A stretch of 64,000 nucleotides of DNA from Pimelobacter simplex (GCF_024662235.1 NZ_CP096276.1:4216001-4280000); one strand, 5' to 3'; counted from the stretch's first letter, positions 33,437 through 41,924 are shown. Numbers and translations: made by a program. Notes: generated from the sequence alone by a model not told the origin.

Positions 33437-33991
33437 TCAGAGCGCGGCCGGCAACGTGGTGACGCCCTCCTCGGCGAGGAAGTGGCCGGCGCCGGGCACC
33501 ACCCGGACCGGTACGCCGAGCAGGTGGGCGAGCCGGTCGGTGTGCCCGGCGGGGACGTAGGCGTCCGCGTCGGAGCGGAGCACCGTGACCTCGCCGGTCC
33601 GGGACGCGATCCGGTCGAGGCCCGCGACCGCACCGGCGACATAGGGGTCCAGGCCGGGCAGCGCGGGGAGCGGGTCCACGAACCCGGCGACGAGCACGAG
33701 GCGGCCGAGCCGCCAGTCACCGGGCAGCGCGGCGAGGTGGCGCAGCACGGTGAGGCAGCCGAGGCTGTGCCCGACGACGAGGTCGCCGGCTCCGGGTGTC
33801 CCGACCGCCGCGGCCGTGGCGGCGAGCCACCGGTCCGGGTCGGGTGAGTCCGGCTCCGGCAGGGCGGGGACGACACTCGCCCAGCCGGCCTCGGCGAGCC
33901 GTGCCGCGAGCCAGCCGAACCAGTGATCGGCCGGCGTGGCGCCGTACCCGTGGATGATCGTGGCGCGCGGCGGGGTTGCACTCGTCGTCAT
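33437..33991 (-). CDS. RBBP9/YdeN family alpha/beta hydrolase
   Basis: 184 residues, typical of this small serine hydrolase family. HGYGATPADHWFGWLA near the N-terminus matches the family's HGxxxxxxxHWxxWL. Nucleophile elbow GHSLGC places Ser76; the His of the triad is in PGAGHFLAEEG near the end. Cytoplasmic; substrate unknown. Divergent from a MerR gene across 52 bp that holds a perfect 16-bp palindrome, so MerR probably controls it. Confidence 0.9.
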   Translation of the reverse strand: MTTSATPPRATIIHGYGATPADHWFGWLAARLAEAGWASVVPALPEPDSPDPDRWLAATAAAVGTPGAGDLVVGHSLGCLTVLRHLAALPGDWRLGRLVLVAGFVDPLPALPGLDPYVAGAVAGLDRIASRTGEVTVLRSDADAYVPAGHTDRLAHLLGVPVRVVPGAGHFLAEEGVTTLPAAL

Positions 33992-34008
33992 GGCGAGGAC
34001 CGTAGGGG

Positions 34009-34024
34009 TTCACGCCGGCGTGAA
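34009..34024. promoter_or_regulatory. MerR-type operator palindrome
   Basis: TTCACGCCGGCGTGAA is a perfect 16-bp palindrome, followed by GGTCAAG as is usual in MerR-family promoters with a long -35/-10 spacer. It lies midway in the divergent gap between the hydrolase and the MerR gene. Confidence 0.8.
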
Positions 34025-34043
34025 GGTCAAGCGGAGGAACCGG

Positions 34044-34397
34044 ATGCTGATCGGCGAGCTCGCCCGCCGCACGGGGACGTCCACCCGGGCGCTGCGGCAC
34101 TACGAGGACACGGGCCTCCTCGTCCCCGACCGCACGACGGGCGGCTACCGCACCTATGCGGCGGCCGATGTCGCGCGGGTCGCGCAGATCCGGACCCTGC
34201 TCGCTGCCGGGATCGGCACCGCGACCATCCGTCGCTTCCTCGACTGCGCCCGCGAGGGCCGCCACGGCACCTATCTCGAGCTGTGCCCCGACCTGCGCGC
34301 CGAGCTGGACGCCATCGCCGCCCGCCTCGATGCCGAGCAGGCCGCACTGGCGGCTCGACGCGAGCGGTTGGCCGGACTGGTCACGGCGTCGCGATGA
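34044..34397 (+). CDS. MerR family transcriptional regulator
   Basis: 117 residues from the ATG at 34044. MLIGELARRTGTSTRALRHYEDTGLLVPDRTTGGYRTYAAADVARVAQIRTLLAAGIGTATIRRFL is a complete MerR HTH with wing. A long dimerisation helix follows (LRAELDAIAARLDAEQAALAARRERLAGLV). Metal-binding Cys residues of the mercury type are missing, so it senses something else. Presumed regulator of the divergent hydrolase. Its end overlaps the convergent DUF2071 gene by 17 bp. Confidence 0.93.
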   Translation: MLIGELARRTGTSTRALRHYEDTGLLVPDRTTGGYRTYAAADVARVAQIRTLLAAGIGTATIRRFLDCAREGRHGTYLELCPDLRAELDAIAARLDAEQAALAARRERLAGLVTASR

Positions 34398-35166
34398 CCG
34401 GTCCTCGCACCCGGCGCGGCGGGGTGTGGATGTCGAAGGGCAGCAGCTCCTGGCCGAGCAACGAGTGCGGCTCCTGGCCCGGCTGGACGAGCCCGAGCCG
34501 CTCCAGGAACGGGAACCGCGCCTCGGCCGCGACGAAGTGGCGCGCGGCCATCGGCGGGTGCCAGATGCTGTAGGTCCCGACGCGGCCGGCCCTGCCGCGG
34601 CGGTACCAGCCGACCGTCGGGTGGGTCAGCAGCGCCTGCCAGTCGCGCTCGGTGGCGAACCCGTCGAGCCCCGCCGGTACGGCGGCCGCCTCGCTCGCCC
34701 GGCAGGTCGCCTCGTCGGTGCGGAGCGCCCACGACGCGCGGCCGTCGTCCCAGGTGGCGGTGAGGTCGATCCGCTCGCGGCGCCAGGGCATCCCCCACAG
34801 CCGCCGCGGCAGCACGACGGTCGGGTGGTCGAAGGCGGTGCCGAGGAACCAGGCGCCGCGGACGCCGTCGCGGCGTACGTAGGCGCGGTAGTTGACCTGC
34901 CCGCAGGTGATCGCGACCCGCGGCAGCCCGCGGAAGTGGAAGCTCTCGTCGCGGAAGGCGACCGCCGAGACCAGCGCCGCGGGTCCGCCGGCGAGCTCGA
35001 CCACCTCGGGCACGTAGCCCGCGGGGAGGTGCCGCGCCAGCCGCTCCGGGCTGACCCGGAACGTGGTGATCATGAAGTCGCGCAGGTCCGAGGCGGCGTG
35101 GAACCAGCGCACCCGGGGCCGGTCGGTGCCGAGGAAGCCGGCCAGCCCCGGCTGCGCGTCGTCCAT
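34381..35166 (-). CDS. DUF2071 (YqjF-like) family protein
   Basis: 261 residues from the ATG at 35166. The family pattern is visible: WFHAASDLRDFMITTFRVSPERLARHLPAGYVPEV at the N-terminus, then VNYRAYVRRDGVRGAWFLGT, LPRRLWGMPW and, late, YSIWHPPMAARHF. The fold is thought to be acetoacetate-decarboxylase-like, without the catalytic Lys being evident here. Function unknown. It lies just downstream of the bkd operon on the same strand (11 bp after bkdC) and may be read through with it. Confidence 0.85.
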   Translation of the reverse strand: MDDAQPGLAGFLGTDRPRVRWFHAASDLRDFMITTFRVSPERLARHLPAGYVPEVVELAGGPAALVSAVAFRDESFHFRGLPRVAITCGQVNYRAYVRRDGVRGAWFLGTAFDHPTVVLPRRLWGMPWRRERIDLTATWDDGRASWALRTDEATCRASEAAAVPAGLDGFATERDWQALLTHPTVGWYRRGRAGRVGTYSIWHPPMAARHFVAAEARFPFLERLGLVQPGQEPHSLLGQELLPFDIHTPPRRVRGPVIATP

Positions 35167-35177
35167 GCGGCCGCGGG

Positions 35178-36551
35178 TCAGAAGAGCAGCGCCGTGGCGG
35201 GATCGCTGACCAGGTCGGCCACGTCGGCGAGGAACCGGGAGCCGGTCGCGCCGTCGATGTGGCGGTGGTCGAAGGACAGCGACAGCGTCATCACCTGGCG
35301 CGGGACCACCTGGTCCCCCACCACCCACGGCTGCGCCTTGATCGCGCCGAGGCACAGGATCGCGGACTCGCCGGGGTTGATGATCGGCGTCCCGCCGTCG
35401 ACCCCGAACACGCCCACGTTGGTGATCGTGAAGGAGCCACCGGACAGGTCGGCCGGCTGGGTCCGTCCTTCGCGCGCGGTCGCCGTCAACGCCTCGAGCG
35501 CCTGGGCGAGCTCGACGAGCGAGAGCGCGTGGGCGTCCTTGACGTTGGGGACGACGAGCCCGCGCGGGGTCGCCGCGGCGATGCCGAGGTTGACGTAGTG
35601 CTTGACCACGACCTCCTGGGCGGCCTCGTCCCAGGTCGAGTTGAGCAGCGGCGTACGGCGCAGCGCGAGCAGGCAGGCCCGGGCGATGACGAGCAGCGGG
35701 CTCACCTTGAGCCCGGCGAGCTCGCGGCGCTCCTTGAGCCGGGCGACCAGCTCGACCGTGGCGGTCGCGTCGATCGTGACCCACTCGGTGACGTGGGGCG
35801 CGGTGAAGGCCGAGGAGACCATCGCCGCGGCCATGTTCTTGCGGACGCCCTTGATCGGCTCACGGGTCTCGCGGCCCGCCGGGTCGGCGACCACGGGACC
35901 GGGGGCGACGCGCGCGGCGGCGGGGGCAGGGGCGCCTCCGGCGGCCACGGCGAGGACGTCCTCCTTGCTGACCGTGCCGCGCGGGCCGGTGGGGACGAGC
36001 GCGGTGAGGTCGACGCCGAGGTCGCGGGCCAGACGGCGTACGAGCGGCTTGGCGAGGGCGCGGATCGGACGGGCGGGCGCCGGCGCGGCCTCCGGGACCG
36101 GTGCGGGCGCGGCCTCGGCCTCGGCCTCGGCCTCGGGCACGGTCTCGCCCTTGCGGGTGCGCCGCTTGAGCGCACGCTGCTTGGGTCCGTATCCGACCAG
36201 CGTGGCGTTGCCCTCGGGCGGCACGTTGGTGTCGATCACCTCGGGGCCGGCGGACGCCGGTGCCGCGGCCGGTGCCGCGGGCGCGGGGGTCGCGGCGGGG
36301 GCCGGCGCGGAGCCGGGCTCGCCGATCCGGATGATCGGCGTGCCGACCTCGACGGTGTCGCCCTCGGCGACCAGGAGCGCGAGCACCTCGCCGGCGTAGG
36401 GCGAGGGCAGCTCGACGATGGACTTGGCGGTCTCGATCTCGACCACGATGTCGTTGATGGCGATCACGTCGCCGGTCTTGACCCGCCAGGCGACGATGTC
36501 GGCCTCGGTCAGGCCTTCGCCGACGTCGGGGAGCTTGAACTCGTTCGACAT
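35178..36551 (-). CDS. bkdC: Branched-chain 2-oxoacid dehydrogenase E2 (dihydrolipoamide acyltransferase)
   Basis: 457 residues from the ATG at 36551. One lipoyl domain (1-80) carries Lys43 in EIETAKSIVEL. An Ala/Pro linker leads to the E1/E3-binding domain near 170-215 (RALAKPLVRRLARDLGVDLTALVPTGPRGTVSKEDVL), then the acyltransferase core ending with SFDHRHIDGATGSRF, in which the His and Asp are catalytic. It transfers the acyl group from E1 to CoA. Third gene of the operon E1 alpha, E1 beta, E2; the dehydrogenase E3 is not here and is probably shared with other complexes. Assigned to branched-chain rather than pyruvate substrates because the E1 is split and because of family resemblance to mycobacterial BkdC, so moderately certain. 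Confidence 0.9.
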   Translation of the reverse strand: MSNEFKLPDVGEGLTEADIVAWRVKTGDVIAINDIVVEIETAKSIVELPSPYAGEVLALLVAEGDTVEVGTPIIRIGEPGSAPAPAATPAPAAPAAAPASAGPEVIDTNVPPEGNATLVGYGPKQRALKRRTRKGETVPEAEAEAEAAPAPVPEAAPAPARPIRALAKPLVRRLARDLGVDLTALVPTGPRGTVSKEDVLAVAAGGAPAPAAARVAPGPVVADPAGRETREPIKGVRKNMAAAMVSSAFTAPHVTEWVTIDATATVELVARLKERRELAGLKVSPLLVIARACLLALRRTPLLNSTWDEAAQEVVVKHYVNLGIAAATPRGLVVPNVKDAHALSLVELAQALEALTATAREGRTQPADLSGGSFTITNVGVFGVDGGTPIINPGESAILCLGAIKAQPWVVGDQVVPRQVMTLSLSFDHRHIDGATGSRFLADVADLVSDPATALLF

Positions 36552-36564
36552 GGGGCGGCGCTCC

Positions 36565-37542
36565 TCAGAACCCGAAGGTGCGGTCGACGGCATCGAGCAC
36601 CCGGTCGAGGTCGGGGAGGAAGGCCTCCTCGATCCGCGCCGGGGGGTAGGGCGTGTCGTAGCCGGTCACTCGCAGCACGGGCGCCTCGAGCGAGTGGAAG
36701 CACTCCTCGGTGACCCGGGCGGCGATCTCGGCGCCGAGGCCGAGCGTCTGGTGGGCCTCGTGGACGACGACGAGCCGGCCGGTCCGGCGTACGGACTCGT
36801 GGACGGGCAGCAGGTCGAGCGGCGAGAGGGTGCGCAGGTCGATCACCTCGAGCGAGCGCCCCTCCTCGGCGGCGACGGTCGCGGCGTCCAGGCAGGTCGA
36901 CACGGTCGGGCCGTAGGCGACGAGCGTGGCGTCCGCGCCGGGCCGGACCACGCGCGACTGCCACAGCGGCGCGGGCGGTGCCGCCTCGTCGACGTCGGCC
37001 TTGGCCGAGTGGTAGAGCCGCTTGGGCTCGAGGAAGATCACCGGGTCGTCGGCGTGGATGGCCTGCTGGATCATCGCGTAGCCGTCGGCCGGGTTGGAGC
37101 AGGCGACGACCTTGAGCCCCGGGGTGTGGATGAACTGCGCCTCGGGCGACTCGCTGTGGTGCTCGACGGCGCCGATGCCGCCGCCGAACGGGATCCGGAT
37201 GACCATCGGGATCCGGATCCGGCCCTGGCTGCGGAAGTGCAGCTTGGCGACCTGGCAGACGATCTGGTCGTAGGCGGGGTAGACGAAGCCGTCGAACTGG
37301 ATCTCGACGACCGGGCGGTAGCCGCGCATCGCCAGGCCCACGGCGGTGCCGACGATGCCGGACTCCGCGAGCGGGGTGTCGATGACGCGGTCGTCGCCGA
37401 AGTCCTTCTGGAGGCCGTCGGTGATCCGGAAGACGCCGCCGAGCGTGCCGACGTCCTCGCCCATGACGACGACCTTGTCGTCGTCCTCCATCGCGCGGCG
37501 CAGACCGGCGTTGAGCGCCTTGGCCAGGGTCATCGTGGTCAT
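36565..37542 (-). CDS. bkdB: Branched-chain 2-oxoacid dehydrogenase E1 beta
   Basis: 325 residues, usual length. MTTMTLAKALNAGLRRAMEDDDKVVVMGEDVGTLGGVFRIT is the standard E1 beta start with the ThDP-activating Glu. PYPP and AVEHHSESPEAQFIHTPGLKVV follow, the latter containing a loop His in place of the QHSQ string of pyruvate enzymes. It decarboxylates the oxoacid with E1 alpha. Its ATG overlaps the stop of E1 alpha (ATGA) and the E2 gene follows 13 bp later. Confidence 0.93.
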   Translation of the reverse strand: MTTMTLAKALNAGLRRAMEDDDKVVVMGEDVGTLGGVFRITDGLQKDFGDDRVIDTPLAESGIVGTAVGLAMRGYRPVVEIQFDGFVYPAYDQIVCQVAKLHFRSQGRIRIPMVIRIPFGGGIGAVEHHSESPEAQFIHTPGLKVVACSNPADGYAMIQQAIHADDPVIFLEPKRLYHSAKADVDEAAPPAPLWQSRVVRPGADATLVAYGPTVSTCLDAATVAAEEGRSLEVIDLRTLSPLDLLPVHESVRRTGRLVVVHEAHQTLGLGAEIAARVTEECFHSLEAPVLRVTGYDTPYPPARIEEAFLPDLDRVLDAVDRTFGF

Positions 37543-38672
37543 GCCGTCACCTCCTCGAACGACGCGGCGTGGGCGTCGTAGGCCGCCTGCTGGGCGGCCA
37601 GCTCGGCCGTCTGCTCGGCGTGCACCAGCGCGAACATGTCGCGCAGGTCGGGATCGGGCAGCGCATGGCACTCGCGCCGCATCCGCTCGCCGAGCGCGTC
37701 GGCCTCGGCGGCGACCGCGGCCATGAACTCGTCGTCGGCCAGGCCGTTGCGGCGCAGGTAGGCCTCGAGGCGGGCGATCGGGTCCTTGAGCTTCCAGTGC
37801 TCGACGTCGTCGCTGAGCCGGTAGCGCGTCGGGTCGTCGGTCGTGGTGTGGGCGCCCATCCGGTAGGTGTAGGCCTCGATCAGGATCGGGCCCTGGCCCT
37901 CGCGGGCCCGCTGGAGCGCGGCGCGCATCACGGCATACGTCGCGAGGACGTCGTTGCCGTCGACGCGGATGCCGGGGAAGCCGAAGCCCTGGGAGCGGCG
38001 GTAGAGCGGGATCCGGGACTGGCGCTCGAACGGCTCCGAGATCGCCCACTGGTTGTTCTGGCAGAAGAACACCACCGGGGCGTTGTAGGAGGCCGCGAAC
38101 ACGAACGCCTCGTTGACATCGCCCTGGGACGAGGCGCCGTCGCCGAAGTGGGCCACCACCGCGGTGTCGCGCTCGGGGTCGCCGGTGCCGACCAGGCCGT
38201 CGCGCTGGACGCCCATGGCGTAGCCGGTGGCGTGGAGCGTCTGCGCGCCGATCACGATCGTGTAGAGCCCGAAGTTGTGCTCGTCGGGGTCCCAGCTGCC
38301 CTGGTCGACGCCGCGGAAGAGCGCGAGCAGCTTGACCGGGTCGACCCCGCGGCACCACGCGACGGCGTGCTCGCGGTAGGTCGGGAAGACGTAGTCCTGG
38401 GGAGCCAGCGCCCGTCCCGCCCCGATCTGCGCGGCCTCCTGGCCCAGGAGCTGGGCCCACAGGCCAAGCTCACCGTGGCGCTGGAGCGCGGTCGCCTCGA
38501 TGTCGAGACGGCGTACGAGCGTCATGTCGCGGTAGAACCCGCGCAGCTCGTCGGGGGTGAAGTCGAGGTCGAAGCCCGGATGGTGGACCCGCTCCCCCTC
38601 GGGCGTCAGCAGCTGGACGAGCTCGGGGTCGGCCGGTTCGGGGGCCGGCGGTCCGAAGACGGGGTCGGTCAT
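37539..38672 (-). CDS. bkdA: Branched-chain 2-oxoacid dehydrogenase E1 alpha
   Basis: 377 residues from the ATG at 38672. The thiamine diphosphate motif runs from GDGASSQGD to NNQWAIS (about residues 168-200). The phosphorylation-loop region YRMGAHTTTDDPTRYR, as in E1 alpha subunits, is present. An N-terminal Pro-rich lead precedes FYRDMTLVRRLDIEATALQRHGELGLWAQLLGQEAAQIG. First gene of the operon. Together with E1 beta and E2 it converts valine, leucine and isoleucine oxoacids to isobutyryl-, isovaleryl- and 2-methylbutyryl-CoA; isobutyryl-CoA is a substrate of IcmF encoded at 55.3 kb. Upstream lie two inverted repeats that may be operators. Confidence 0.92.
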   Translation of the reverse strand: MTDPVFGPPAPEPADPELVQLLTPEGERVHHPGFDLDFTPDELRGFYRDMTLVRRLDIEATALQRHGELGLWAQLLGQEAAQIGAGRALAPQDYVFPTYREHAVAWCRGVDPVKLLALFRGVDQGSWDPDEHNFGLYTIVIGAQTLHATGYAMGVQRDGLVGTGDPERDTAVVAHFGDGASSQGDVNEAFVFAASYNAPVVFFCQNNQWAISEPFERQSRIPLYRRSQGFGFPGIRVDGNDVLATYAVMRAALQRAREGQGPILIEAYTYRMGAHTTTDDPTRYRLSDDVEHWKLKDPIARLEAYLRRNGLADDEFMAAVAAEADALGERMRRECHALPDPDLRDMFALVHAEQTAELAAQQAAYDAHAASFEEVTA

Positions 38673-38710
38673 CACCACTCCTTGCGTCCGTCCCGGCGGG
38701 GTCGCCGCCG

Positions 38711-38782
38711 CGGAACGGTTAGGGGTCGTTCCGTGGTCCGGCTCGGTCACAGGGGTGGCGTGACGTGTGATCCGGAACACAC
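38711..38782. promoter_or_regulatory. bkd promoter region with two inverted repeats
   Basis: Two palindromic sites lie 39 and 93 bp upstream of bkdA: CGGAACG-N9-CGTTCCG (38711-38733) and GTGTGATCCGGAACACAC (38765-38782), which is symmetrical except at one pair. The second contains TCCGGA at its centre. The regulator is unknown; no Lrp/AsnC gene is nearby. The rest of 38673-38825 holds no gene. Confidence 0.55.
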
Positions 38783-38825
38783 GCTCACCGCCACGATACT
38801 CGTCCCCATGTCCGACTCGTGAAGG

Positions 38826-38854
38826 ACGGCCCGGGCGTGCGTTGCCCGGGCCGT
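38826..38854. terminator. Strong hairpin terminator
   Basis: ACGGCCCGGGC and GCCCGGGCCGT form a perfect 11-bp stem with a 7-nt loop. It lies 8 bp past the stop of the proline-rich membrane protein gene on the minus strand. No U-tract is present, as often in actinobacteria. Confidence 0.75.
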
Positions 38855-38862
38855 CGTCCTGC

Positions 38863-39723
38863 CTACTTCTTCTCTACGTAGCTGTACCCGCTGACCAGCC
38901 AGGTGCCCGACGATCCGTCGAGCGCCCAGGTGGACTGGAGGGTCTTCTTGGTGTTGGGCGCGTAGACGTCGCCCTTGACCTCGGAGATGTCGCCGACCGT
39001 GGTCGGGTCCTCGAATGTGTACTCGGCGTTGGACATCGTCAGGTTGCCGGCGACCTTCTTGCAGCCGGCCTGGTCGGTGAACTCCGAGGCGAAGTAGTCC
39101 GGCGTGGTCAGCCCCTCGACCGCCAGGCAGTCCCCCTCGAGGAGCGAGTCGAGGAAGGCCCGGGCGGTGATCGTCGGGTCGTCGGTCGGAGCGTCGCCGA
39201 GGCTGCCCGTCGGCGAGTCGGTCTCGGTCGGCTCCTCCGTCGGCTCGTCGGTGGGCTCGTCGGTGGGCTCGTCCGTCGGCTCGTCGGTCGGGCTCTGCGA
39301 GGTCTTCTCGTCGCTGGCCTTCTTGTCGTCGTCATCGCCCTTGAACACGGTGAAGGCGAGGATCGCCGCCACCCCGAGGACGAGGACCACCACACCGGCG
39401 ACGATGCCGATGATCAGGCCCTTCTTGCCGCCCCCGCCGCTGCCGCCGGCCGGCGGCGCCGGGAAGCCGCCCGGGTAGCCGGGACCACCCGGACCACCGG
39501 GACCGCCGGGGTAGCCGCCGGGCTGGCCGGGGTAGCCGCCGGGAGCGGGCGGCTGGCCGTAGGGCTGCTGGGGCGGCTGGGGCTGGCCGTACGGCTGCTG
39601 CGGCTGGCCGTAGGGCTGCTGGGGCTGCTGCTGAGGAGGAACAGGCGCACCGCCGGACGTGGGCGCGATCTGCGTCGGGGGGAGCTCGCCGGGCTGTCCG
39701 GGCGGCGGGAACTGATCACTCAC
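38863..39723 (-). CDS. Proline-rich single-span membrane protein with outside NTF2-like domain
   Basis: 286 residues from the GTG at 39723 (VSDQFPPPGQPGE). N-terminal ~110 residues are low complexity, with five QQPYGQP-type and YPG-type repeats. One span (LIIGIVAGVVVLVLGVAAILAFTVF) is followed by an acidic KGDDDDKK stop-transfer. Then a tandem PTDE repeat (five units) and an extracellular domain of about 90 residues (ARAFLDSLLEGDCLAVEGLTTPDYFASEFTDQAGCKKV...VSGYSYVEKK) with two Cys and an NTF2/DUF4878-like pattern. Last gene of a six-gene same-strand series of similar architecture. Function unknown; secreted-domain presenter or lipid-binding role is speculation. Confidence 0.75.
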   Translation of the reverse strand: MSDQFPPPGQPGELPPTQIAPTSGGAPVPPQQQPQQPYGQPQQPYGQPQPPQQPYGQPPAPGGYPGQPGGYPGGPGGPGGPGYPGGFPAPPAGGSGGGGKKGLIIGIVAGVVVLVLGVAAILAFTVFKGDDDDKKASDEKTSQSPTDEPTDEPTDEPTDEPTEEPTETDSPTGSLGDAPTDDPTITARAFLDSLLEGDCLAVEGLTTPDYFASEFTDQAGCKKVAGNLTMSNAEYTFEDPTTVGDISEVKGDVYAPNTKKTLQSTWALDGSSGTWLVSGYSYVEKK

Positions 39724-39840
39724 TCGTGTGAGCCTAGGGAGTGATCTGGTCCCGCGCACCAGGAATCGCCGAAGCGGGCGGGAGCGCCTGCGCCGCCCAC
39801 GGCGGGCGGCACGGCCGGGTGGCGGTGTCGCCCCGACCGG
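39724..39840. other. Intergenic region, no gene seen
   Basis: 117 bp between two minus-strand membrane-protein genes. It contains no ORF that looks coding and no clear operator; it probably holds a promoter for the downstream proline-rich gene. Confidence 0.4.
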
Positions 39841-40734
39841 TCAGTACTGCTCCTGCGGGTGCGGGTAGGGGTAGGGCTCCGCGGCGGCCCGCTCGCGCCG
39901 CGGCCACAGCGAGAGCCCGACCAGGACCAGCCCGACGGGAGCGGCGACCAGGAACCCACGCGCATAGGGCGCCAGTGAGCCCACCACCGCATCGAGCATG
40001 ACGCCCACCAGCTCCCGGCGGCTCGCGTCGACCTGGTCGAGCGCGGCGGTGGTCGCCGGGTCCACGGCGAGCAGGACGACGACGGCGGCCAGCGCCGCGC
40101 CCAGCAGGGCGAAGCCGGCGGTCCGCACCCGGCCGCGCCACCCGTGCGCGGCGGCGAGTCCGAGCAGCACCAACGCCGCCCAGGCGATCGGCAGCAGCCG
40201 GTTGACCCGGTCGGCGGCCCGGTACGCCGGACCGGCCTCGGCCACCTTGGCCTTGGTCTCGACCGGGACGTCGAGCGGGATCGTGGGCAGCAGCCCGACC
40301 GGGATCCCCCGGTCCTCGAGCTGGAGCAGCACCTGCGCCACCAGCGGGCTCGCGTCGACGGTGATCGAGCCCTCGGTCGACGCGTCCGGGTCGTCGAGGA
40401 TCGCCAGCACCTGCTGGTGGAGGTCGGCATTGGCCTGGCGCCAGAACGTCGGGAAGTCCGGGCTGCGCACCACCTTGAGCGCTGCCGCCCGGGCCCACTC
40501 GCGCACGGCGCTCGGCAGGCCGACGGGGATGTGCTTCTGCAGGCCCTTGACCGCCGCGTCGGCCGCGGCGTCGGCGAGCACCTGCTGCACGACGGCGTCG
40601 TCGGAGAGGTCGCCGACCGTGTCGACGTACGCCTGGCGGTCGTCGACGCGCTCGGTCACCCAGGTGGCGCCGATCGCGAACGGCGCCAGCAGGGTGGCGA
40701 GCAGGACCGTGACGACTGCGGTGAAGGACCTCAT
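39841..40734 (-). CDS. Hypothetical membrane protein with large central soluble domain
   Basis: 297 residues. A hydrophobic start (SFTAVVTVLLATLLAPFAIGATWV) acts as signal or first span. A ~160-residue soluble part follows (VDTVGDLSDDAVVQQVLADAAADAAVKGLQKHIPVGLPSAVREW...), and then three spans in the last ~120 residues, ending in a tyrosine/proline tail PYPYPHPQEQY. The central part recalls actinobacterial integral membrane proteins that sit beside DUF2510 genes. It starts 9 bp after the stop of the DUF2510 gene, so the two are co-transcribed. Function unknown. Confidence 0.7.
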   Translation of the reverse strand: MRSFTAVVTVLLATLLAPFAIGATWVTERVDDRQAYVDTVGDLSDDAVVQQVLADAAADAAVKGLQKHIPVGLPSAVREWARAAALKVVRSPDFPTFWRQANADLHQQVLAILDDPDASTEGSITVDASPLVAQVLLQLEDRGIPVGLLPTIPLDVPVETKAKVAEAGPAYRAADRVNRLLPIAWAALVLLGLAAAHGWRGRVRTAGFALLGAALAAVVVLLAVDPATTAALDQVDASRRELVGVMLDAVVGSLAPYARGFLVAAPVGLVLVGLSLWPRRERAAAEPYPYPHPQEQY

Positions 40735-40743
40735 CGTGACTCC

Positions 40744-41448
40744 CTAGTTGCCGCTGTACTCGGGCTCGGCGACCTTCCAGTCGCCGTCCTCCTCGACCAG
40801 GAGCATGTCGAACCTCCGGCTGTGGTGGCTCTCGCCCTCCAGGACCTCGTCGAGGAAGGCATCGTCCCCCTTGTAGTCCGTGGTCTGGCGTACCGACACG
40901 ACCACCTCGTCGTCGCCGCGCTCGTCGACGTCGGTGATCTCGACCTCCTGGTCGAAGTTGCCGCGGATCTCGTCGAAGGACAGGTCGAGCTGGTCCTCGT
41001 AGTCCTCGGCCGCCTCCTCCTCGTCCTTCGCGGTGCTCTCGGCGAGCTCGCCGCAGTCGTCGGCGTCGCGGAGGTCGAGGAGGGCTTGCCGGGCGTCCTC
41101 GGCGGTCAGCTCGCAGACCTTGCCGTAGTCGCTCTCGAACTGCGCCTGCAGGTAGTCCTCGGCGACAGCCTCCGGTCCGCCACCGGTCAGGCCCCGGACC
41201 AGGACGACGGCCAGGACCAGCAGGACGAGCGCGCCGCCGCCGGCGCCGAGGAGCACGACGAGGGTCTTGTTGCTGCCGGAGGCGAGGGGCTGTGGTGCCG
41301 GGGGCAGCGGCGCCGGGGGCGCCGGAGGCTGCTGCGGCGGCGGGGGCTGGGTGTGCTCGGTCCACCCGGTGCCGTCCCACCAGCGCTGACCGCCCAGCCC
41401 GTCGGCGTACCACCCGGCGGGGACGGGGGGCTGGTTCGGGTCGGGCAT
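40744..41448 (-). CDS. DUF2510 domain protein with one membrane span
   Basis: 234 residues. The N-terminal DUF2510 motif PAGWYADGLGGQRWWDGTGWTEHT occupies ~10-35, followed by a Pro-rich linker, one span (LVVLLGAGGGALVLLVLAVVLVRGL) and an acidic extracellular domain of ~140 residues with two Cys (VCELTAEDARQALLDLRDADDCGEL). The C-terminus ends DGDWKVAEPEYSGN, resembling NTF2-like DUF4878 domains. DUF2510 has a W-rich cytoplasmic fold of unknown function. Part of the proline-rich membrane protein cluster. Confidence 0.82.
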   Translation of the reverse strand: MPDPNQPPVPAGWYADGLGGQRWWDGTGWTEHTQPPPPQQPPAPPAPLPPAPQPLASGSNKTLVVLLGAGGGALVLLVLAVVLVRGLTGGGPEAVAEDYLQAQFESDYGKVCELTAEDARQALLDLRDADDCGELAESTAKDEEEAAEDYEDQLDLSFDEIRGNFDQEVEITDVDERGDDEVVVSVRQTTDYKGDDAFLDEVLEGESHHSRRFDMLLVEEDGDWKVAEPEYSGN

Positions 41449-41573
41449 GCGGATTCACTCCTCGAGACGGCGAGCAGCCTGCGGGCAGCGCGGACCGGGC
41501 CGCATCATGTCACGCGAGCGGAGGCCCGCCGCCGGCGCCGGAGCGCCGCGGGGCGCCGCGGAGCGGATCAGCC

Positions 41574-41870
41574 TCAGCCGGCGGTGATGATCGCCACGAC
41601 CACCACGAACCCGATGAGCGCGATCGCCGTGAGCAGGCCCATGGTGAACCCGATCGTGCGCTTCGCGCTGGCCGGCGGGGGCGGCAGGCCCGGGCCGGTC
41701 GGGACGCCGTAGCCGGCCGGGGGGTAGCCCGGCTGTCCGGGATGACCCGGCTGACCGCCCCCCAGGTACGCCGGCGGCGGGGCCGGCTGCTGCGGGTAGC
41801 CCTGCGGGACGCCGGGCTGCGGCGGGACGCCGGGCTGCGGCGGGACACCGTACGGCGGGGGCTGCGTCAT
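41574..41870 (-). CDS. Small proline-rich single-span membrane protein
   Basis: 98 residues: PQPGV/PYG repeats (GVPPQPGVPPQPGVPQGYPQQP) for 65 residues, then one hydrophobic segment (IGFTMGLLTAIALIGFVVVVAIITAG) at the very C-terminus, so tail-anchored with an N-terminus in the cytoplasm. No extracellular domain. The ATG at 41870 gives the expected layout. A member of the local cluster of proline-rich membrane proteins; function unknown. Confidence 0.65.
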   Translation of the reverse strand: MTQPPPYGVPPQPGVPPQPGVPQGYPQQPAPPPAYLGGGQPGHPGQPGYPPAGYGVPTGPGLPPPPASAKRTIGFTMGLLTAIALIGFVVVVAIITAG

Positions 41871-41924
41871 GGCCTCAGCCTAGGAGCGCGGCCCGGTCCG
41901 CTCCACCGGTTGCGCGAAATCCGT

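Noticed and set aside
36121..36340. Possible repeat element in bkdC
   Set aside because: It is the Ala/Pro/Glu linker of the E2 protein coded by repetitive GC-rich codons, not a separate element.
39240..39300. Short tandem DNA repeats that look like a CRISPR-like array
   Set aside because: They code for PTDE units in the membrane protein and lack spacers.
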